From: Margaritifera margaritifera
Lineage: Eukaryota; Mollusca; Bivalvia; Unionida; Margaritiferidae
NCBI GenBank assembly: GCA_029931535.1
Contig: JAQPZY010001688.1
Span: forward strand, 9,275,001 to 9,339,000
DNA length: 64,000 nucleotides
Direction of reading: 5' to 3'
Made by a program: the position numbers and the translations under genes. The notes beneath the pieces are model-generated. The model was not told where the DNA came from, ran no database searches, and saw nothing but the letters and a program-made list of their open reading frames with translations. Shown here in pieces: positions 1 through 14,200 of this stretch. Position 1 is the stretch's first letter, and each line of letters opens with the position of its first letter.

Positions 1-47
1 TCTTTTGTGGGCGAAGGAGAACATGGGTACCAAGTTTCCTTGAAACT

Positions 48-134
<87 letters not shown>

Positions 135-770
135 CAGTTCTTGTCCAGAAATGAAATGTAAGGGCAAATTTTGTTTTAGTTACATTGATCTTGAACTTCA
201 AGCTATTGAGTCCCAATTGATAGTGTTCTTTCTTAGGTACAAGGATTACAATACGTTTCCTTGAAATCGGTTAAATAACTTAAATTCTGGTTTGAAATAA
301 AATGAAAAGGCCGTGAAGGCATCCCCCTCCCCTAATCAATAGGGGTCTTTATTGTGCAGAGGAGAATACCTGTAAAAAGTTTCCTACAAATGCATTGTGT
401 AGTGCCTAAGTTATTGTTCAGAAATAAAATGCAATGGCTACATCTATTTTTTGCAACAGTCACATTGACATTGAAAGTACAAATCCCCAAATTAGTCGAG
501 TTTTTCTGATGCTAAGGAGAACAAACGTAACATTTTTCTTTGAAATCTGCTAGCTAAAGCTTAAATTATCATCCAGAAATAAAATGCAAAGGCAAAAATC
601 CATTTTTAGTAACAATGATTTTGACCATGAATCTATTGACCTCAAAATCAAAAGGGTTGTTCCTTGGGCTTAGAGAAACACACATACCAAATTAAAATCT
701 ATTGACTAAAATGTAAGCTACCATCTGTAAGCCAAAACGGACGCCGCCCAGACGGACGAGGGTAGATTAT
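1..770. repeat. Tandem ~175-bp units ending in a GACGGACG-rich tail
   Basis: Three diverged units share the phrases 'aagttattgt..cagaaataaaatgca', 'attgatcttgaac' and 'aaggagaacat..accaagtttc'. The first is expanded by a (TA)40 tract at 51-130. The last is followed by 'cggacgccgcccagacggacgag'. From memory the layout resembles a dispersed repeat common in bivalve and other mollusc genomes. No coding is seen. Confidence 0.55.
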
Positions 771-1068
771 AATACACCGCTATTTTCGTTGACGGGATAT
801 ATTGCATTTGAATCAATGTAAAAACTTTTAAAGTTTCAAGCAAACCTGGATAGAATTATGAACTTTCTCCAGAGTAGAATTTGTTTGCAAACTATTGCAT
901 ATATCATGAGGACAACATAATTAATAAACCTCAAACATCGGCCAAATCTCTTCTTTTTTATCTGAATATTTTCATTTGTGTTTTAAATTTTCTTAGAAAT
1001 ATACATCTTGTTTTGCGTACATACAAGTGTTGGGAGTCGCTAAAACCATTGATGTTAGAATAACCAAC

Positions 1069-1233
1069 CGTCAGTTTGTGCTCCTTCCTGTTGACGATGA
1101 CAGCGGTAATCTGTTGGTCCATGAATATAAGAATTGTAGCTAGCAGAGCTGGAAGGGCGCTGATTAGGTACAGCCACCACGGATTCTTGTCACTAATAGG
1201 GTTAATGATCCAACCCCTGTCCGGCCTGGTGGG
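1069..1233 (-). CDS. SLC4: SLC4 exon: TM8 and cytosolic [17 protein letters not shown]
   Basis: Acceptor ATTTCAG at 1234 and donor GTTGGT at 1068; 165 bp, 55 codons. It encodes [20 protein letters not shown], then [20 protein letters not shown] and [14 protein letters not shown]. This is the best-conserved block of the family. The last residue is T where K is usual. The donor GTTGGT is weak, so the true exon end may differ by a few bases. The following exons (GYHLD onward) are not visible to the left. Confidence 0.94.
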
Positions 1234-2362
1234 CTGAAATGAATAAGAATATAAAAACTGTACCTAGCAGAGCTGGAAGGGCACTGAATAGGTACAGCCA
1301 ACAGGGATTCTTCTAATAGGGGTAATAAATCAACCCCTGTCCGGCATGGTGGGCTTAAATTAGTAAGAATATAACGACTGCTGCTAGCAGAGCTGGACGG
1401 GCACTGAATGAGATTAGTCACCAGGGATTCTTCTCACTAACAAGGTTAATGAATAAACTCCTGTTAGGCCTGGAGGCTGAAATTAGTAAGAAATAAGTTT
1501 GGCAAGTTTTCCTTCAAATATAGTGTCTGGCATGTGAAACTGTACATTGAACAGTAGTGGAAAGAACTCTGTCTCTAGAAAATTGACGCAAACCTTAAAT
1601 CGTGTTGTACCGACATATTTTTCTCGCGCTTGTTTGCGTAGACGATGTTAAAGGTACAATTTAAATTCATTTCTCCGGGGAACACTGTCCGTCGACATTA
1701 CCACGATATGTTTCAAACACGTGCACCACAGTATGTTGTATAAATATGTTAGTTGTGCACTCGAACGAAACATATTTAATTCGCTGGGTAATGTTTGCCA
1801 AACCATGTGTAAACCAAAAGGAAACTGTTCATCTGCATACCAAACCGAAATATAGAAAAGTAATCAATAAATAATAAATAACCTGCATTGGAACTGCATG
1901 CGGGATTTAATAACACGTATAAATAAAAGACTGTAAACTGTATCCTGGATGAATAATCCTAATTAAGTTAACCAAAAGTCGTAAGGAGCTGGATTCAGAG
2001 AGCACGTGAACTGAATTGGTAACCCTGGTACAAACCGACAACATTTTGCAGGAGATATTTTCGGACAGTAACAATGGTTTATAATGGACTAGAGTTCTGT
2101 GCTGCCTACAGTTTATGGTCTAAAAAACTTGTGTGAAATAGAAATTAATTTATTTTGAATGTTTTCCCTAATGTGATGACTATCGACTATCAGTTTCTCT
2201 CACCTTTGCAAACACAGTTTGTAATGACTGGAGATACTGCTACTACTACTACTACTACTAATACTAATAAAAGAAGGTGATGATGATGATGATGATGCAG
2301 AAGAATATAAAATAATAATGACTTGCTATGAAGTGCTTGACAAGATGAAAAGTTCAAATTAC

Positions 2363-2407
<45 letters not shown>

Positions 2408-5400
2408 CATAATCATAAGAAGATGATGCTGGTATTGATGATGATGACGACGGAGGAGACAATAAAATAATAACAAGTTTGCTATGAAGTGCTTAACAAG
2501 ATGAAAACTTAAAATTATAAGTATTGAAAAATATTTCATACATCAGTTTTTAAGAGTTGTTTTTTATATTGAGTCCACGAGGACATTTTTTATTTAGACA
2601 AACGTTCAGAATGAGAACAACTAGAAATAAAATTAAGGATTCTTATAGAATATAACAATACAGCTAACCTGTCTATATAGGAACTTCAGGGACCATGGCA
2701 TCTTGTTGTTGAAAGAAGGATTCATTTTTGTAAGGTTAAAATATTAAATACAAGAGAAGGAAAAAAATAAAAATTGTCTTTTATAAGATGGTGTTCATTT
2801 TATAGCCATCAAAAGGATCATAAACATAAAAAAGTAATCCATAAAGATTGATCTTTATGAGCAGGTGTCTTTTATATAGAGGTCAATATGACCATAAACA
2901 TAAAGGAATAAATATTGTTCTTTATAGGCAAGTGTCCTTTATACAGAGGTCAAAATGATCATAACATAGAATGGATCCATAACGATTGTTCTATATAAGC
3001 ATGCGTCCTTTATATGGAGGTGTATGCTATGATAGGTGTCACTGTAACTTGAAAGTACCTTGAATTCTGTAGGCACACTCAGTTTAGGTGTATGGATACC
3101 CGTTGCAGCATCTAAGCAGACCATGACGACAATGGAGATGAGAACTGCAAAATCACTTACATTTTGACGAATCTGAAAATGTACGACATACACAATTTTA
3201 GGAATCGTTGAAAATAGCTGCTTGAAAAAAAGAGGGATATACTTGTTATATTTATATTAATTTAGATGAATGTCAGGCATTTTGACCGTGTTCCAGTCAA
3301 AGTAGTGTGTACCCGTAAGGCGTTTCTTTGCCATTTCTTACCCACACTTTATTTTTCTCGTATTTAGGACTCCATATGAAGTCACAGGAATCTAATTCGG
3401 GTATAGTGAGTGCAGAGACATTTAGGCACACTGTTGATGTTCTAGATTGGTTTTGGATTAGACATATTACATCCCTGTATGAGCGACATTTAGGCACACC
3501 GTTGATGTTATATATTGGTTTTTGGATTAGGCATATTACATCCCTGTATCAGAGACATGTACACACACTGTTGATGTTATAGACTGGTTTTTGGATTAGG
3601 CATATTACATCCCTGTATGAGCGACATTTAGACACACTGTTGATGTTATAGACTGGTTTTGGATTAGGCATATTACATCCCTGTATGAGCGACATTTAGG
3701 CACACTGTTGATGTTATAGACGGGTTTCGGATTAGGCATATTAAATGCCTGTATGAGAAGAAAGTCAAAGCTCAGATCATAAATTATGCATATCATCTAA
3801 GGTAACACACGGAATATAAAAAATTCAAGAGCACGCTATACATCAATACCCCTGAGATCAACAATAGACGTGATATTTACATTTATAGCCTGTGTATTGA
3901 TATCGTCTACGGACTTTGCTTTCTAATAAAAGAAATGGTATTACGTTCGGTTAGCCGTATTAACATGCGAAGTCCAATGACAATAGTTGTTTCACCAATA
4001 ACTTTACCTCCGAAATAAATAAAAAATTGTCGGCATAGAAACTGAACTCGGACTAAAGTCCCCAAATCTAGAAACCATACATATAGTCTTTTAATATGTG
4101 AAAATGTCTAAAGCAAACACTATTCAGTTTATTCTGAAAAGTTGGCCATTAACTACGTATGAAGTTATACATATTCATAATTTTCAAATCTTTAACCTTT
4201 TAATTTTCTTGGACCAAACACTTTCGTGACTGCAAGGCCTTGAGAGGACAGATCTAAACTTTGAAATACCTATCTAATATGTAAACATAAAAAAGAAAAT
4301 GCGCTGCAAGTTATCGCAGCTGGAAACATATATTTTTCTTGGTTTATTAACAAAATAGACTCAACACAAGGACTTACAAATGTCGGAAAGAATAGGCTAT
4401 TCCTGAACTTCTCTAGGGCCATGGCCAGCGTAAATGTCCCCAAGAAAAGAAGCCATGAAAAGAAGAAAACATCAGGAACATAGTTTACAGTTGCACAGGC
4501 ATCTCCCATGGAAGTTCCACCAAGTGCTCTGCAGGATTCCACTCCGAGGTTTGATAAAAGTGTGTTCGCAGTTGAATTATTGTTGATTTCAGTCTCAGCA
4601 GTCTCGTTATTGTCAAGGGTTATCTTAATTACGGCTGCCGCATGAGTGAAGTTCTCATTTGATGTGTTTGCCAAGAAAGGCAAGACGCAGGTGCACTGTG
4701 ATGAATTTATTGGTGGAAAAAAGTGCACAGGCGCAAGGTGTTGTATATCGGCGACCTTGGCGAAAGCTTCGTAGATGAAAATGAGTGCAATTAGAGAGGC
4801 AAAGCATTCCTCTGTGAATCTAGTGATGAACTTGACCAGAGCGCTGAGGTCGAAAGCAACCACAAGCATGAGAAATAATGTTGTCCAAAGACCTATCAAA
4901 CACCGAAATGGCATAAAGTCCCATTCGTTGTCCCTGAAAAAGTAAATTTCATAAGAAATTACACACCATACCCATGACACTGAGTAAAATTTGTCATATT
5001 TTTTAATACATACCACCATAGTACATTGTGTTTCGTTTTATCGATGACACAACAATATGTGGTAAAACAGAGGTGGACCCGGCTTTTTGTTTCTCAAAGG
5101 GGATTTTAAGTTTATAAAAGGTGTTTCGTTTTGCATACACTGATTAAACTTCTTTGTTGAGCGTAAAGAATTAGAAATTTTTTGTGTTCTAGATTAAATA
5201 GTCGTCTCCGATTCCATCTGCTTCTTTATTCTTGTCTTATATTTTCTTACAAATATATGGCAAATTTCGACTAAGATGTTGTAATCGTATTGTAATGATA
5301 TCGCAAAGTTTAGAAGACAACATTATTTTTTTTTATAACAACTTGTGTTATTGGCACATTAACGCATTGAATCTTACGCTTTTTTAAAGTTCACTCTCGG

Positions 5401-8152
5401 ACTGTCTCTCATTTAATATGAAAGTAACTCCCTACGTAGATAGGGGGCTTCCGTATTTGACCTACTTGTGCAAAATGCACAACCATTGTACTGTGGTAAT
5501 ATCATCCCTGGCCTGAGGGCATTTTGATCTAAATGATGGCGGATATGCATCATATATTATTATTCGAGGCGCTAAACATTATTTTTTCCCAGAAAAGACT
5601 AGTGCTTGAACCCACTTGCAGAATCTGTACAGTATTCCTTCTAGGACAAGCATCGGACCGGTACTGCCTAGGATGTTCAGCGGTTGGCCGGAAAAGAGAG
5701 CATAAATCACTCCAGTAATTGCCGCCGCCAGGATGCATTCCATAGTACCCTGAAAGTACACAGTTTACTTTGTTCTTTTGGCATATTGTTTTCTTTTATT
5801 AAACAAAGGTTCATTATAAAAATTGCTTCTAACAAAAATCAATGGTTCAATTTCAATAGTTTGCATTTGGTAATAAATGTGAGTAGCTACACTCTGCATC
5901 CTTGAATTAAACTAAACAAAAATTACAATTTGTCTGAGAGTAGTGAATTCAGATATTTCAGTTTGAGGTGAAATGAAATCCAGAACCAATGCAGATGGAA
6001 GGAAATTTTAGCAAAGGTCTCTCTTGTAAAGTATAACGCCACCGAGAACAAAAGAATTAGAAGAATGTAAAAAAAAGGACAATTTTGAATTTCTGTGTGT
6101 CATCCACGCAGATTATAACCCCTGAGAGAGAGAGAGAGAGAGAGAGCGAGATATTTTCTACTGTAGATTCATCGAGAAGACAACTGGATACAAACTCTCA
6201 ATATGCCATTGTGGTAATAATTCTGATTTTAATGTTGATGTAAGTTACCAGTAAAACACTATTAATATTGCCGTGTAGTTCTAGACTACATACCATATAT
6301 TTGTCAGTGGCATCACCAAGAAGACCTCCAAAGGTCACATTTGGGGTCAAGGTTGCCAGGAAGAGATACATGAAGGACGCCACACACTGTATATGAAGAG
6401 CATCTGTGATATCGGATTTGTAAAAGGGAATTTTTCTTTTAATGTCATTCATCAGACCACCAAACAAACTGAAAAGAGGGAAAAAAATTAACTTGTATTC
6501 ACTTGCTTAGTTTAGATTGGGGAAATGCAGGATACAGACCTACCGTTTGGTAAAACAGTTTTAACATTAGTAAAACAAACCGAGACAAAAGAGTTTCAGA
6601 TATTATATGCTGAAACATATTCAGTGTCATTCAGAAACACTGAAGACGAGAAGTTCATGGTTATATCTTTTGTTTCACATACTTCATGTCGGTCATATTT
6701 ATAAAATTGTACCTGTATATCAATAATGGAACTTTTGTGGGTGGAATTCTCAACAAACAGGACAGTTCTGCAATGAAACATTTTTTATTCTATTTTATAT
6801 GCATGTACGAATAAATCAGTAAATCACTGTGGTTTCAATGTCTGCAGCCAGTGCCATTACTACTACATCTACTACTACGACTTGTGTTGCTGTTGCTGCT
6901 GCTATTACAGCTAAAATGTTTTGTTGTTGCTATAACCGTTCCTTTTTCCAACTAACATTGACAACAGTAGCTCTTGTTGCAGAAAAAAGCAACAAGACCA
7001 GAAAAACAGTAGGGACAACTCTCAATTTTTATAATCGTCTGCCATTACCACTACAACTGTAATCATCAACACCAACACCACCACCACGGATGTAAGACAA
7101 AAATGATTAATTCATATTTACCGCCCTGTCAGCTGTAACGTTGGATCATCGTGAGCGTCATGGATTTCGGCCATCGTATCTAAAGCCTGCTCATCGGGGG
7201 AAGATGGTGGTTTTTTCCTATGTTCCTATTTTGACAAGAGAACCAGAGGATAAGTTGCATGAGTAGTTGTTATTTCTATTGATTTAATTTCTTTCATATA
7301 TGTTTTATTTTTAAATGTATTATCTGTTCAAAAGACATACTATGTGGCTCGGTATTTGTTCAGGTTTGACCTCAATGCTAAAGAAAACATGATTTAAGGT
7401 TTATTCAGGCTTCAGAGCAAAATAAAATGTTACCGATTCCTAATGGTAAGAGATTCACAAGTTGGAAGACAAAAACAAATATTTACTTTTTACAACCTTT
7501 CCAGCTAACTTGTCAGCAGGGCATGTATGTACAGTCTGGACACGTACATTTCGTTAACATTCAAGCATTATATGTTATAGTTCTTCTCTTAACGATACGA
7601 AGCTGTGCAACTAAAATCAAATTAAAGCCATGATATTTAACACCATAATTATCAACTTTACCGAAAATGTCGCTTTACTCGTATAATGTGCATGATTTGT
7701 CTGTTATTACGAACACCAAGTGTCTCTTGTAAACGACAGAATATTTGGATCACTTCATGCATAGTTCTATCGAATCAAATCATTAGTTTACCTGTGATGG
7801 CATACGCTCAGGTGGCTCTATACGGGTTTGAGGGTCCCAGTATCCAGGGGGAAGGACTGTCATGTTGTTAGAAAACTCTTCCACACCGGCCAAGATATCG
7901 CGTCGACACTTGGCTTTGTAAGCCAGTGACATGAATATCTGCAACAGAAGATGAAATATATAGGATATTGCTTGTGTGTTCATTTCATAGGCAAACTTAG
8001 TCCCACGAAGACTATTCCCTGTGTTTTGGTTGCTTTGATGGACGAAATATTGGAAAGATTAAACCTTTTTCATAAATTCCGACATTACCTTTAACCGTCG
8101 CCATTGTTGTTATTTATGTTGTGGTTGTTGTCATCGTTGATATTATTATTGA

Positions 8153-8187
<35 letters not shown>

Positions 8188-11179
8188 CACATCAGTTATC
8201 ATATATAAACCTTACAGAGAGCCAAGCATGTGACATAATTTACCTCATCCGTGAGAAGAGCCCCCATACATCGCGTTGCAGCCACACATCTTGCTAGTTG
8301 ATTTTTTGGCCCCAAAAGAATGAAGAGAAACCGAGTGCACAAATTAACTTCTGTTATGTCCCCTACGTTCCGGGCTTCTTTCAACCTTACGAAGACTGCG
8401 ATTCGTCTAGAGAGTTCCTCAACCTCTCCAACCATTAGGTTGGCTACTTCCGCTCCACGGGGAATCTTCCGCAGGAAACGGCTGTTTGTCTACAGGTAAT
8501 GAAGAAAGAATCTTTGCTATTAGTAGTTTTAAATGACAACATCCAGTATAAACCACTATCATTGAGCATCCCCTTAATGGTAACCATTTCTCGTTTACAA
8601 CATTACTGGGTTACCCTTTTAATTTATTAATTATTTTTCAAAACATAAAACTTATTCGATGTTTTGAAATCAACGAGTCTTTCCCAGCCTGATCAGAGGT
8701 TTTAATTAGGTAGTCATGAAAGACGAAATATTACTGTATTTAGGAGTGGTGTTACTTCAGAATGGTGGAATGGAGAAATTTCCTGTAATAATTGTTTTAA
8801 TGTTACAAACAGCTATTTCTGGCCACAGAAAACCCAATTTATGAAGATAAGTCACTTGTAGTCTTTAGCAAGTGCTCTTTTTCTCTGATTTAGTAATTGC
8901 TGTGTTTAGATAGCAAGACTCATATTCACATATAACCCTTCGCATACGTAGGAAGACAAACTGGATTTATTTAACGCTAAAAGTTGAAAGCTACTATTTA
9001 ATATATATTGGCATGTGTGCATTTACTGTTGGTTGCAGGTCATGCGAATTCATCTGGATGTATCTTGTGAGTACAACACGCCCCTATTTCAAATGAGTAT
9101 GGGTGGTGGTGGTGCATTTGTGTTCTATAAACACGTTACTAGTGAATAAAGTGATGGCCTGGGCAAGAACGTAAACAGTTAATAACCGTACAACCATGCT
9201 ATAAATAACCGTACAACAATGCTATAAATCCTTAGCGCAGAATACAATAGATAAAATTAATATCGTATTTTCATCATCCAATTCTGCTTGAATACTTTTT
9301 ATATTTTCTGTAATTTTTCTTAATTCCGGGCAACAAAAAAAAAAAAAAAGAAAACAAAAAAGGAGGTGTAATTGATACACTCACTTTGTTGGGACAGTTG
9401 CAATGATTTCAGTCAAATTATTCGTAGACAGCTTGCTCCTACTGTAAGTAAATGAACCATTCGCGAAAAAAAAAGCACAGAACAAAGATAGAAAATTGAA
9501 ATTAGAGTACAAAAAAGCAATTCCGTGACACCAAAAAAATATATATTTTGAAAAAAATGAAGATTGAACATTCCAGATTGTCACAATTTTACTGCGCCAG
9601 TGCATAATTTTATAAGAGTTACCTATAGGTAAGATTTTCGTTGTACAGTTATACACATACCGATGTGGCTTTCGTACATGTACTTATTGCACATAAGCGA
9701 CAGGCATTCGCTATAAAGTAGGACTCACAAAAGAGATAGATATAGAAAAAAACAGGATGTATGAAAAGAGCTACAAAAATTAAGATGAATGGATGAATCT
9801 GCCTTTCCATTTTGATAGATGCACATATTTTGAAATACAAATCATGCGCGGATAGCGTGGAGAGAGTGTAAAGAAGCATTTCTCGTGTGTGTATTATAAC
9901 ATACAACATCACAGAGGCATGCGAAAAAACACATAGAACACATTGTTAGTTACTCTTGATAGCACTTGACTCATATGTCTTGTGGATCTAAGGATTTTTT
10001 TTTACGTATGATGTTTCTTTTTATCATTTTATTTTACTATGAGATATTCAATCATCATTTTCTTTGTACATCTACCACATGTCATTAATTAGAGTTGTCA
10101 ATTTTGAAGTAAACTTTATTTAAGTCAGTCTATGTTTTTAAGAACATTCTAGAATTTCAAAAGTAAACACTGTGAATCAATTGTTATTTATTCATTCGCT
10201 GTCAAGTGAGAGGGAGTTAGGTATTCATGAAAATGTTTCACATGATCCAAAATAAAGAAAACTGAAGACATACTTTAGATGAACTCATTAACCCTATATA
10301 TTCGTGTAAACACGGAATTAAAGAGTGGATAAAGTCATTAACTCTATAAACCCGAGTACACACGGAGTTATAGAGTAGATAAGTCATTAACCCTATAAAC
10401 CCAAGTAGAGTAGATTTTTGATCTCAAGAGTTCAATTTTTGATTTTGAACGCTATCGTGTTCAGTGAAGACAGCAGTTCTTATGAAAAATCTTTTCGATT
10501 TATCAATTTTCTTCCCCTGCAATTAATATGAACACCATCTTTGAGACAAATTCAAGTCCGAATCGTTTCCGAGCTGCTAAATAATGGGTTTAAGTTACAT
10601 AAGGTAGCATTTTAAAAATTGTTACGCAATATTGCTATAATCTGAAATCTGAATTCCGAATATTTCAGAGCGTTTTCGAAGAAAATCCTAATTATATTTA
10701 ACTTACGGTGCACTGTTTGCTCTCTTACCCCGTTAACACATACGTGTGATTAATTATTAATATAATTAATTTTTGATCACATGACATGATTTTTGTCCTA
10801 GGTTTTGTTCAAGCACTGGTCAGTAATAATAGTTCTTTCTTTCATTGATTCATTCGTTGTTCCTTTCTTTCCAAAGAAAATGTATGCCATGTACATTTGT
10901 TGAATCAAATTTTCTGCAGATCATATACCTTTACCAAGAGTGACTTGGTCCGTCATATATCTATTTGCTCATTTGTTTATTTAGTTGGCCTTCCTACTGG
11001 AAATACTTGTTAATGATGTTAAGGAGGAAAAGGTCATGGGCATATAAGTAAATTGTGTTAAAATGTAAGAATTAAAACTTTTACGGTTATCATAATAGTG
11101 AAAACTGATAGGTAGGTAGATAGTACGCTATGAGATTAGACGTTTACCTTTACTGCCCTGAAGGACTGGCGTTCAAGTG

Positions 11180-11218
<39 letters not shown>

Positions 11219-14200
11219 TCATTCATGCATACACACCTTATGTGTGAGTGACAAAGACTGTGTGGAAGCGCTTGACTTAAGGTGGGAAGATATGTCCTGT
11301 TTGTTAGTCTCATTGAATTCAAAGCCATCTGCAAAAAAAAAAAAAGGGGGGGGGGGGGTAAACAGTTGTAAAGCTAATGCCAAGGAGCCATCTCAATATG
11401 AAAGTCCGTGAGTCCGTTAATTTATTCTTTAATTTTATTTCTGAATCTGAAATCCATATATAAATGTTTACTTCTCGTATTAAACACTCTCTATAACTCG
11501 TATTAAACACTCTCTATAACTCGTATTAAACACTCTCTATAACTCGTTTAGTTACTATTATTGGTAATTATTTCACATTTTGAAGTTGTTGATTTTTTGA
11601 AATAATGATTTTCATATTATACACACATGGACTGAAAACCAATGTAACCTCTTCTATTCTTCCAATTCTCCAGGCATCAATGTACATAATTTACTTTTTC
11701 AACACAGATTATCTCCTTTCTTTTGAATCGTTGCCATCTTAATTATTATGAACTTTATTGCCTGTTTTATTAGCATAAGTGGGCAGTGTTTGGTGTATTG
11801 TACTATGAGTAGAAGCATGAATTAAATTGTCAAAGCTGAGGGTAATATTTTCCCATGTTATCCAGTATATTTGCTTTTTAAACTTGGTGAAAACCATGAA
11901 AGCATTTACAGAAATTATTGGAACTTCCAAATAAGTGAGCCTTTTATGATAATTATTAAAATATTTTTTTTTCCAAAAGCTTTTGTATCATATCCTATTG
12001 AAAGCGCCGATTTACCGTTGTATACTCCATTTACTGTGAACGAGATACTCTTTGGTATTACGGTTCCGTCTGCGTTGCTGTTCATTTTCTTGTGAGAGTC
12101 TTTGTGACTTGCATTGGAACGCCCCTGTGGATGTTTATGATACTTCAGTAGAACATCACGGATGTGGTTCCCAATGAGGCAATTGACATCTCCCTCATGT
12201 ATCCAAGAATCCAAAGCACGCTCTACAATGGTATAATAAATGGAGCTGTATTTTTTCAGTCATCAATACTACAATAGATCTTAAAAAAGATGACTGTATT
12301 GTGTCCTTGGTATATGTTAACTGTCTTAAATGAGCAACCTTCTTTTGAAAATTGGAATTATTCATATATTATACACGTAGGTGTTTGCAATTTTTAAATA
12401 CATCGACAGTGACTGATACATTGGCTGAGTTACGACATGTACGTTTTTATGATTCTAATGGCTCAAAGCTTTAAATAAAATCGATTAAATACTCTTTTAG
12501 CTATGATATTCAGTAAATGAATGCATGAGGATAAAACAGGCAATCAGGAAAATAATAGAACCAACATATGAAACACAATAGTAAATTCAAAGAAATAATA
12601 TTTTGTTCTTCTTTTTTATGAAGACTTTGTACATATAGATGTATCCAACTAATCAGATATTCTTTGGAACACCACGGATGTTATTGGCTAAAGCTAATGT
12701 AAATCTTGAAAATAAAATCAATTCCTACATAAAACCTGGATCACCGGTCTTTGCAAACATATACAAAATCTCAAATTATCTCTGTCATTTAAATAATTTA
12801 AACCAGGCATTTTTGGCAACAATACTAGTAAAAATAACAGAGTTCCAAATAACAGCTTCTCTCTAGTCTGGGCTTCTAAAAGGGAAATCTAGGAATCTTC
12901 GTGTCGATTTATATTCCCTAATTTCGTGTGTGTTCGCTTCATTCATGACATAAACAATTTTGCTGGACCTTTAAGAATTAACCTTTCAACAACTGTCAAT
13001 CGATAACTGCTTTCAAGTTACTCCGTCTGTTGCTGGCAAATCGTATAGTATGTCTCGTGTTAATGATAGCGTAATCAACCGCTATTCGTAAGAGTCCTGG
13101 TAAAGAGGATTCGACTTCCTAGTTAGTTTTTGCTGGGTATTATAAACAAATTCATCTGGTTATTTCAGTATATACACACAAGTGCCAATTAAATGTTTAT
13201 GTGCATTTTTGCATCAAAATCGTTCTTTTCTCTTCCTTACTTTCTTGCTTGTTTTAAGTTGATACACTAATAATAAAGAGAAGCATGGTCGCTAGGCCAG
13301 TCTACAAAGGAGCCCTATTTGTACCAAACCTGTCACATCAACCATGGTGTCACAATCGACATCCAGCAGTATGGGACATGTTGAGAGAATCTGTTTAAGT
13401 TCCATGAAGGCTGCCATGGATAAAGATGACACGTGTGGTTTGGACCATCTCTTCCCTCCCTCTTCCAGTGCCTCTTCAAACTTCACCCATCTAGATGAAT
13501 CAGACAAGGATTATTATTAGGTCCATTTCAGTGGCGACGTGATGGGTGTGGGGGCAATTGCCCCGGGCGCCAGGTAAGGGAGGCGCCGTCAGGATTTTTT
13601 TTTTTTTTGTGCAGCTGTAACCGGGGCTTAGATTGGAGAGTTGGGGTTGGAGGTTTGCAACTGACATAAAAACTGTTCTCTGTGGCAAAGTAGGGGCGTC
13701 AATAAAGAACATTGCCCCCGGGCGCCTCAAACCCTCGCGCCGACACAGGTCCATTTACATTTTTAATTTTTGTGTGTGTGTGTTCATCATTCCATCCTAT
13801 TTCTTTTCTTTTAAATGTTTGTCATAAATTACCCCAATATTGTATCCAATACTCCCTAATTCCACTGGCTTCTGTCAAATTCTTCAAAATGAAGTAGCAC
13901 TAGGGAATCAAACCTGTTCCATTTGACTATGACCTTACTAGAATTTTACAGTCGATGAAGAATTTAGGCATCTGGTTTCCTTAAACAATTTCGCACTTTA
14001 AATTGTGATTTATTTGCAACTTTGTAAAGAACATTTTCAGATATCATCAAATTTATATTTAGTGTAAAAATCTTATTAAATTTGAGAGACATTGCAAAAT
14101 AATCTTATCAAACATATCCAAATTATATATTTTACAAGAGTATTAATGTAACATATCCAAATTATATATTTTACATGAGTATTAATGTAACATATCCAAA

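Noticed and set aside
1164..1421. 85-codon minus ORF over the exon copies
   Set aside because: It runs out of frame with the SLC4 exon and spans its broken duplicates.
1246..1484. Mutually exclusive alternative SLC4 exons
   Set aside because: Both copies have in-frame TGA codons or frameshifts and lack the second half of the exon.
7686..7871. Plus-strand ORF over SLC4 exon DNA
   Set aside because: Antisense shadow of the conserved exon at 7792-7938.
9381..9912. Two hydrophobic minus ORFs as extra SLC4 exons
   Set aside because: No SLC4 motifs, and the flanking exons already join in frame without them.
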